Assembly: GCA_900540895.1 (NCBI GenBank)
Contig: UQHV01000019.1
Span: 1 to 47,228, forward strand
Length of the DNA stretch: 47,228 nucleotides
Reading direction: 5' to 3'
Source: an uncultured Collinsella sp.
GTDB taxonomy: Bacteria; Actinomycetota; Coriobacteriia; Coriobacteriales; Coriobacteriaceae
Shown here piece after piece: positions 43,174 through 47,228 of this stretch. Numbering within the stretch: position 1 is the stretch's first letter; every line of letters begins with the position of its first letter. The translations under genes and the position numbers were made by a program. The notes below the pieces were generated by a model. That model saw nothing but the letters and a program-made list of their open reading frames with translations, did not search any database and was not told the origin of the DNA.

Positions 43174-43208
43174 CCAAAAAGGGACAGGTTTATTTTGACA
43201 CTTTTTGG
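43174..43208. repeat. GGGACAGGTTTATTTTG hairpin repeat, modified right arm
   Basis: Bases 43174-43197 equal 41946-41969. A 5-bp stem closes the 13-nt loop AGGGACAGGTTTA, and an alternative longer stem CCAAAAAG/CTTTTTGG uses 43201-43208. It lies in the divergent RpiR/bgl promoter region. Confidence 0.82.
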
Positions 43209-43349
43209 CAGGTATCAGGAAGTGTCAGGGGCGGGATGGCGGCAGGGCGCTGTCGCGAAAAGAAGTGTCGGGTTTGGTGCGCGCGCCGCCGCTCGCCTTG
43301 CGTGTGGGCGATACTCAGCTTATCGACCCACAATGCAAAGGAGATGCTC

Positions 43350-44798
43350 ATGGCAAACATCAAGTTCCCCGAGGGTTTCTATTGGGGTGGCGCCACCGCC
43401 GCCAACCAGTTTGAGGGCGCTTGGAACGTGGACGGCCGCGGCGCTTCCGTCGACGACCACTTCCTGGGCGGCAGCTACAAGGAGCCGCGTCAGATTACGA
43501 TCGACATCGACCCCGATCGCTTCTATCCCAACCATGACGGCATCGACTTCTACCATCACTACGAGGAGGACATCGCGCTGTTCGCCGAGATGGGCTTCAA
43601 CATGTTCCGCATGTCCATCTCTTGGAGCCGCATCTTCCCCAATGGCGACGACGCCGAGCCCAACGAGGCCGGCCTCGCCTTCTACGACCGCGTCTTCGAC
43701 TGCCTGCGCGCTCACAACATCGAGCCGCTCGTGACCCTCTCGCACTACGAGATGCCCTATCACTTGGTCGAGAAGTACAACGGCTGGGCGAGCCGCGAGC
43801 TCATCGGCTTCTTTGAGAAGTACTGCCAGACCGTCTTTGACCGCTATCAGGACAAGGTCAAGTTCTGGCTCACCTTCAACGAGATCAACTCCGGCACCAT
43901 GGACATAGGTGCCATGATGGAAACCGGCCTGATCCAGGGCTTCGAGGGTCCGGCAAGCGCCATCAAGACCACCGCTCAGCAGCGCTACCAGGCCCTGCAT
44001 CACCAGTTTGTGGCGAGCGGTCGCGTCGTGCGCTACGCCCACGAGCACTACCCGCAGTTTAAGATGGGCAACATGGATTGCTTCGCCCTCTCCTACGCCG
44101 CTACGTGCGATCCGGCCGACGTGTTAGCCACGCAGCAGGAGATGAATTCCATGAACTGGTACTGCTCCGACGTGCAGGTGCGCGGCAAGTACCCGTTCTA
44201 CGCCAAGCGCTTCTGGGCCGAGAACGATGTTGAGCTCGTGATGGAGGACGGCGACCTGCAGGATATCGCCGACGGCAAGGTCGATTTCTACACCTTTAGC
44301 TACTACATGTCCGGCACCGTGAGCACCCACAAGGACCACGAGATGACCGAGGGCAACATGACCTTTGGCGGCAAGAACCCCTACCTGGAGTCTACCGACT
44401 GGGGTTGGCAGATCGACCCGCTGGGCCTGCGCATCGCCCTCAACGAGATCTATGCCCGCTACGAGATTCCGCTGATGGTGGTCGAGAACGGCATGGGCGC
44501 CTACGACGAGGTCGAGGAGGACGGCTCCATTCACGATCCGTACCGCATCGCCTACCTGCGCAGCCACATCAAGGCCATGGGCGAGGCCGTCGCCGACGGC
44601 GTCGACCTGATTGCCTACATCTGGTGGGGTCCCATCGACCTGGTGTCTGCCGGCACCGGTGAGATGCGCAAACGCTACGGCTTCATTCACGTCGACAAAT
44701 ACGACGACGGCACCGGCACCTACGAGCGCCGCCGCAAGGACAGCTTCTACGCATATCAGAGGATCATCAAGTCCAACGGCACGGAAGGTCTGGAGTAA
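43350..44798 (+). CDS. 6-phospho-beta-glucosidase (GH1)
   Basis: This 482-aa protein has GH1 motifs: FPEGFYWGGATAANQFEGAW, acid/base Glu178 in TFNEIN, nucleophile Glu379 in VVENGMG, and WWGPIDLVSAGTGEMRKRYGFIHVD, whose Ser/Lys/Tyr part binds the 6-phosphate. It cleaves phospho-beta-glucosides such as cellobiose-6-P or arbutin-6-P after PTS uptake. The ATG at 43350 follows AAAGGAG; another ATG 6 bp upstream is too close. It is followed 11 bp later by a HAD phosphatase gene and is divergent from an RpiR regulator. The matching PTS permease is not in the window. Confidence 0.94.
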   Translation: MANIKFPEGFYWGGATAANQFEGAWNVDGRGASVDDHFLGGSYKEPRQITIDIDPDRFYPNHDGIDFYHHYEEDIALFAEMGFNMFRMSISWSRIFPNGDDAEPNEAGLAFYDRVFDCLRAHNIEPLVTLSHYEMPYHLVEKYNGWASRELIGFFEKYCQTVFDRYQDKVKFWLTFNEINSGTMDIGAMMETGLIQGFEGPASAIKTTAQQRYQALHHQFVASGRVVRYAHEHYPQFKMGNMDCFALSYAATCDPADVLATQQEMNSMNWYCSDVQVRGKYPFYAKRFWAENDVELVMEDGDLQDIADGKVDFYTFSYYMSGTVSTHKDHEMTEGNMTFGGKNPYLESTDWGWQIDPLGLRIALNEIYARYEIPLMVVENGMGAYDEVEEDGSIHDPYRIAYLRSHIKAMGEAVADGVDLIAYIWWGPIDLVSAGTGEMRKRYGFIHVDKYDDGTGTYERRRKDSFYAYQRIIKSNGTEGLE

Positions 44799-44809
44799 GG
44801 GAATCCATC

Positions 44810-45655
44810 ATGTCCGCTCGTAAGATTTTGTTCCTTGATGTCGACGGCACGATCACCGACTACGAGAACAATATCCCCGCGTCCTGCGTGGCTGCCATCC
44901 AGGCCGCCCGCGCCAATGGGCACCTGGCCTATATGTGTACGGGTCGCAGCAAGGCCGAGGTACCGCCCGAGCTCGAGGCTATCGGCTTTGACGGCATGCT
45001 CGGCGGCAACGGCTCCTATGTCGAGTCGGCGGGCGAGGTGGTCATGCACCAGCTCATCACCGCCGACCAGTGCCGTCACATTGTCGACTGGCTACACGGT
45101 CGCGGCCTCGAGTTCTACCTCGAGAGCAACAACGGCCTGTTCGCGAGTGAAAACTTCCGCGAAGCTGCGCGCCCGGTGCTGCAGACCTATATGGGTCGTA
45201 AGGGCGTGGAGGGCGCCGACGAGCTCGAGACCGACGACGTCATGCACGGCATGGTCTACGGCGCGCCACTCTACCGCGACGACCTCAACAAGGTGAGCTT
45301 TATCCTGTCGAGCTATCAAGACCACCTGGATAGCATCGAGGAGTTCCCCGACCTTGAGTGCCACACCTGGGGTGGCGCGGGCGAGACGGCGCTCTTTGGC
45401 GACATGGGTGTGCGCGGTATTACCAAGGCGCACGCCGTCAACACGCTGCTCGAGCACCTGGGCGCCGACCGTGCCGACACGATCGCCTTCGGCGACGCCA
45501 AGATCGACATTCCTATGTTCGAGGCGTGTGCCACGAGCGTGGCCATGGGGTCGGGCGGCGACGAGTGCAAGGCGGCGGCCGATTACGTGACCACCGACGT
45601 CGTCGACGACGGCATCTGGAACGCCTTTGTGTACCTGGGTCTTATCGAGGGATAA
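44810..45655 (+). CDS. Cof-type HAD-IIB sugar-phosphate phosphatase
   Basis: This 281-aa protein has HAD motif I FLDVDGTITD (Asp10, Asp12), motif II in AYMCTGRS, a large C2 cap (about 85-190), and motifs III/IV with Lys in GITKAHAVNTLLEHLG and GDAKIDIPMFEAC. The final AMGSGGDECKAAADYVTTDVVDDGI is typical. It probably dephosphorylates a sugar phosphate or similar metabolite. It lies 11 bp after the 6-phospho-beta-glucosidase and shares its operon, so it may prevent sugar-phosphate build-up. Confidence 0.92.
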   Translation: MSARKILFLDVDGTITDYENNIPASCVAAIQAARANGHLAYMCTGRSKAEVPPELEAIGFDGMLGGNGSYVESAGEVVMHQLITADQCRHIVDWLHGRGLEFYLESNNGLFASENFREAARPVLQTYMGRKGVEGADELETDDVMHGMVYGAPLYRDDLNKVSFILSSYQDHLDSIEEFPDLECHTWGGAGETALFGDMGVRGITKAHAVNTLLEHLGADRADTIAFGDAKIDIPMFEACATSVAMGSGGDECKAAADYVTTDVVDDGIWNAFVYLGLIEG

Positions 45656-45740
45656 TTGTCAAAATGAGTGCCGCTGGAGCATAGGCTTTGGAGGGGTTCG
45701 CGATTCGAGTCCTCACCATAGCTTTTAGATCAAATGACAC

Positions 45741-45746
45741 TATAAT
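45741..45746 (+). promoter_or_regulatory. TATAAT -10 element for the EIIA-Glc gene
   Basis: A perfect TATAAT lies about 50 bp before the start codon, with no strong -35. A GCGCA/TGCGC mini-hairpin follows in the leader. Confidence 0.5.
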
Positions 45747-45795
45747 TACCGTAGGCATGCGCACAACGTTGCGCTTAATCAAGAGGAGAAAACGT

Positions 45796-46332
45796 ATGGG
45801 TCTGTTTGACATGTTCAAGAAGAAGGCTGAGCCCGCGGCTGCCGCTGCTCCGGCCTCCATCTCTGCTTCTGCTGGCGCCGACGTGCTGTGCTCGCCCGTC
45901 AAGGGCAAGGTCATCAAGATGGCCGACGTGCCCGATCCCGTCTTTGGTGGCGAGGTTCTGGGCAAGGGCTGTGCCGTGTGGCCCGAGGACGATCTGGTCT
46001 ACGCTCCCTGCGACGGTAAGGTGACCGTCACCATGGGTCACGCCGTGGGTCTGCAGTCCGATAGCGGCATCGAGGTTCTGGTGCACGTTGGCGTCGATAC
46101 CGTCAACATGAACGGCGATGGCTTCGAGGGCTTCGTCAAGGCCGACGACGTTGTGAAGGCTGGCCAGCCCATACTCAAGATCGACCGCGCCAAGATCGCC
46201 GCTGCCGGTTACAAGGACTGCGTCGTCGTGGCCGTGTCCAACACCGCCGAGTTTGCCGATGTCGAGCTCACCGTTGAGGCAGAGTCCGCCGTCGCCGCCG
46301 GTGACGCCATCGTTAAGGTCGTCCGCAAGTAA
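45796..46332 (+). CDS. crr: PTS glucose-type EIIA component
   Basis: This 178-aa protein has an Ala/Pro-rich start, then an EIIA-Glc domain: DVLCSPVKGKVIKMADVPDPVFGG, VYAPCDGKVTVTMGHAVGLQS with partner His82, and GIEVLVHVGVDTV with phospho-accepting His97. It carries phosphate from HPr to sugar EIIBC. In many actinobacteria and firmicutes such a free-standing EIIA serves several permeases. The SD AAGAGGAG precedes ATG 45796. It is close to the bgl operon but has its own -10 and a terminator, so it is a separate unit. Confidence 0.94.
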   Translation: MGLFDMFKKKAEPAAAAAPASISASAGADVLCSPVKGKVIKMADVPDPVFGGEVLGKGCAVWPEDDLVYAPCDGKVTVTMGHAVGLQSDSGIEVLVHVGVDTVNMNGDGFEGFVKADDVVKAGQPILKIDRAKIAAAGYKDCVVVAVSNTAEFADVELTVEAESAVAAGDAIVKVVRK

Positions 46333-46358
46333 ACTGCGGCGTCCAAAGGATGTGCAAG

Positions 46359-46387
46359 GGTGGTCGGGTTTTCCGGCCACCTTTTTT
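46359..46387 (+). terminator. Rho-independent terminator of crr
   Basis: A 9-bp stem (46359-46367 with 46373-46381, one G-U) and T6 tract. The next ~180 bp has a short duplicated TTTTATTGCAC string and no gene. Confidence 0.88.
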
Positions 46388-46568
46388 ATTGCACCGTGGG
46401 GAAGCGTTTTATTGCACGTTGGGCGGGCTTGCAAACCGTTCGGACGCTAAAACGAACCGACCACGCCTTCGCGTTGCCGAGGGTGTTCATAAGTGGATAG
46501 TATGGGCTTACTTATTACAACGTGTGCCGCGTCCGGGAAGCGCGGTGCCGCTCATTGGGAGGAACAAC

Positions 46569-47126
46569 ATGAAAAAGAAGCTGCTGCTTGCGCCCCTCAT
46601 GGCCGTCTTGGTTGCATGCGTGGTCGTGCTTTCCGGCTGTGGAGGTCCTTCGGTTGAGGAGCTCATCACCGAGGATCTTACGACGCAGTTTGACGAGGTC
46701 AAGAACGGTGGCGACGACTTCCTCTCTGGTCTGGAGGAGGCTTCGGGCGACGAGTTCGAGCAGCTGGGTATCGATCCCAAGGAGTACGCCAAGACCTATC
46801 TTGAGGGCTTTGACTACAAGATCGGCGACGTGACGGTCGACGAGGACAAGGGTGTCGCGACCGCCGAGGTCTCTATTACATGCAAATCTATGAACAAGAT
46901 CGTCGAGGACTTCTCCACCCAGTATCAGGAGAAGGTCGCTGCGCTTGACACGGTTCCTTCCGATGACGAGCTGTACAAGATGGCCGGTCAGGTTATGGTC
47001 GATGTGACCAAGGCCACCGAGCCCAGGAAGACCACGGTTATCTTCAAGTACACCTGCAACGACGATGGTGAGTGGTCTGCCGACGACTCCGTCAACTCCG
47101 AGATGATGGATGCAATGCTGAGCTAG
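46569..47126 (+). CDS. Predicted lipoprotein of unknown function
   Basis: This 185-aa protein has a signal peptide ending in the lipobox VVLSGC near residue 24, start ATG 46569 and SD GGGAGGA. The mature part is acidic and mostly helical (SVEELITEDLTTQFDEVKNG; YAKTYLEGFDYKIGDV), then a beta stretch (VDEDKGVATAEVSITC) and a helical/beta end. The pattern of a helix-rich region followed by a DxxxxxAxVxxT strand resembles DUF5105/DUF4878-type surface lipoproteins, but I cannot assign it with confidence. It is monocistronic, followed by a hairpin. Confidence 0.8.
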   Translation: MKKKLLLAPLMAVLVACVVVLSGCGGPSVEELITEDLTTQFDEVKNGGDDFLSGLEEASGDEFEQLGIDPKEYAKTYLEGFDYKIGDVTVDEDKGVATAEVSITCKSMNKIVEDFSTQYQEKVAALDTVPSDDELYKMAGQVMVDVTKATEPRKTTVIFKYTCNDDGEWSADDSVNSEMMDAMLS

Positions 47127-47129
47127 TTC

Positions 47130-47157
47130 GTTGCGGCGTTTTACCAAACGCCGCAAC
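47130..47157 (+). terminator. Hairpin after the lipoprotein gene
   Basis: A perfect 12-bp stem (47130-47141 with 47146-47157) and TACC loop, starting three bases after the stop; little T-tract follows. Confidence 0.65.
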
Positions 47158-47205
47158 TGCTCGACGCTGCAAGCCCGCCAGAGCGGCAATCTGCCTTTCA
47201 ACTTC

Positions 47206-47225
47206 GGCGGCATGACCAGAAGGTC
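47206..47225. repeat. 20-mer shared with the pyrE terminator
   Basis: GGCGGCATGACCAGAAGGTC is identical to 41901-41920. Here it is cut by the window end, so the full hairpin is probably present just beyond. Confidence 0.75.
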
Positions 47226-47228
47226 AAT

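Noticed and set aside
42846..43349. Extended N-terminus of the 6-phospho-beta-glucosidase
   Set aside because: It runs through the RpiR gene on the other strand and a repeat; the real start has an SD at 43337-43343.

Overview
The window is high-GC DNA with tightly packed genes and actinobacterial character. The gene set (two-component systems next to ABC exporters, a LuxR-type regulator fused to about 12 membrane helices, LuxS, RpiR/6-phospho-beta-glucosidase/EIIA-Glc sugar genes, an NRAMP-like carrier with altered metal residues) points to the Coriobacteriia, most likely Collinsella or a close relative. This assignment rests on family knowledge and gene style, not on a database search.

Layout. 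0.1-9 kb: a NarL-type response regulator and histidine kinase, divergent from an ABC-2 exporter (ATPase plus two permeases), then a LolD/FtsX-type ABC pair. 9-17.6 kb: a DUF362 ferredoxin-like protein, an alpha/beta hydrolase, hemolysin III, a CNNM/CorC-like protein, a stand-alone protein resembling the N-domain of cyanophycin synthetase, a YtxH/PRC-barrel pair, and a polysaccharide-deacetylase-like protein whose zinc ligands are substituted. 17.6-21 kb: a structured leader, then an MgtE-like sensor with an atypical membrane part and an NRAMP-like carrier that looks Mg-type. 21-27.3 kb: a 230-bp MITE-like element, a frameshifted O-acyltransferase, ribokinase, nucleoside hydrolase, luxS and a frameshifted DUF4867 gene. 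27.3-31.5 kb: a three-gene membrane sensor/kinase/regulator operon. 31.5-36 kb: a minus-strand operon of zinc-ribbon, SPFH and lipoprotein genes. 36-38 kb: a frameshifted membrane-bound LuxR regulator. 38-41 kb: an MgtA-type P-ATPase with a possible leader ORF. 41-47 kb: pyrE, an RpiR regulator, 6-phospho-beta-glucosidase, HAD phosphatase, EIIA-Glc and a lipoprotein.

Two themes run through the window. The first is magnesium: four loci (CNNM/CorC-like, MgtE-like, NRAMP-like, MgtA-like) carry Mg-linked families, and two have unusual upstream regions. The second is a set of dispersed intergenic hairpins. They share a 13-nt loop close to RGGGACRKRCTTA, but their stems differ from copy to copy and stay self-complementary. 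This looks like a repeat family defined by its loop rather than its stem.

Three genes (acyltransferase, DUF4867, LuxR) each need exactly one single-base correction to restore a normal family protein. That may mean real decay or sequence error. I saw no rRNA, tRNA, CRISPR array, prophage or complete transposase gene.
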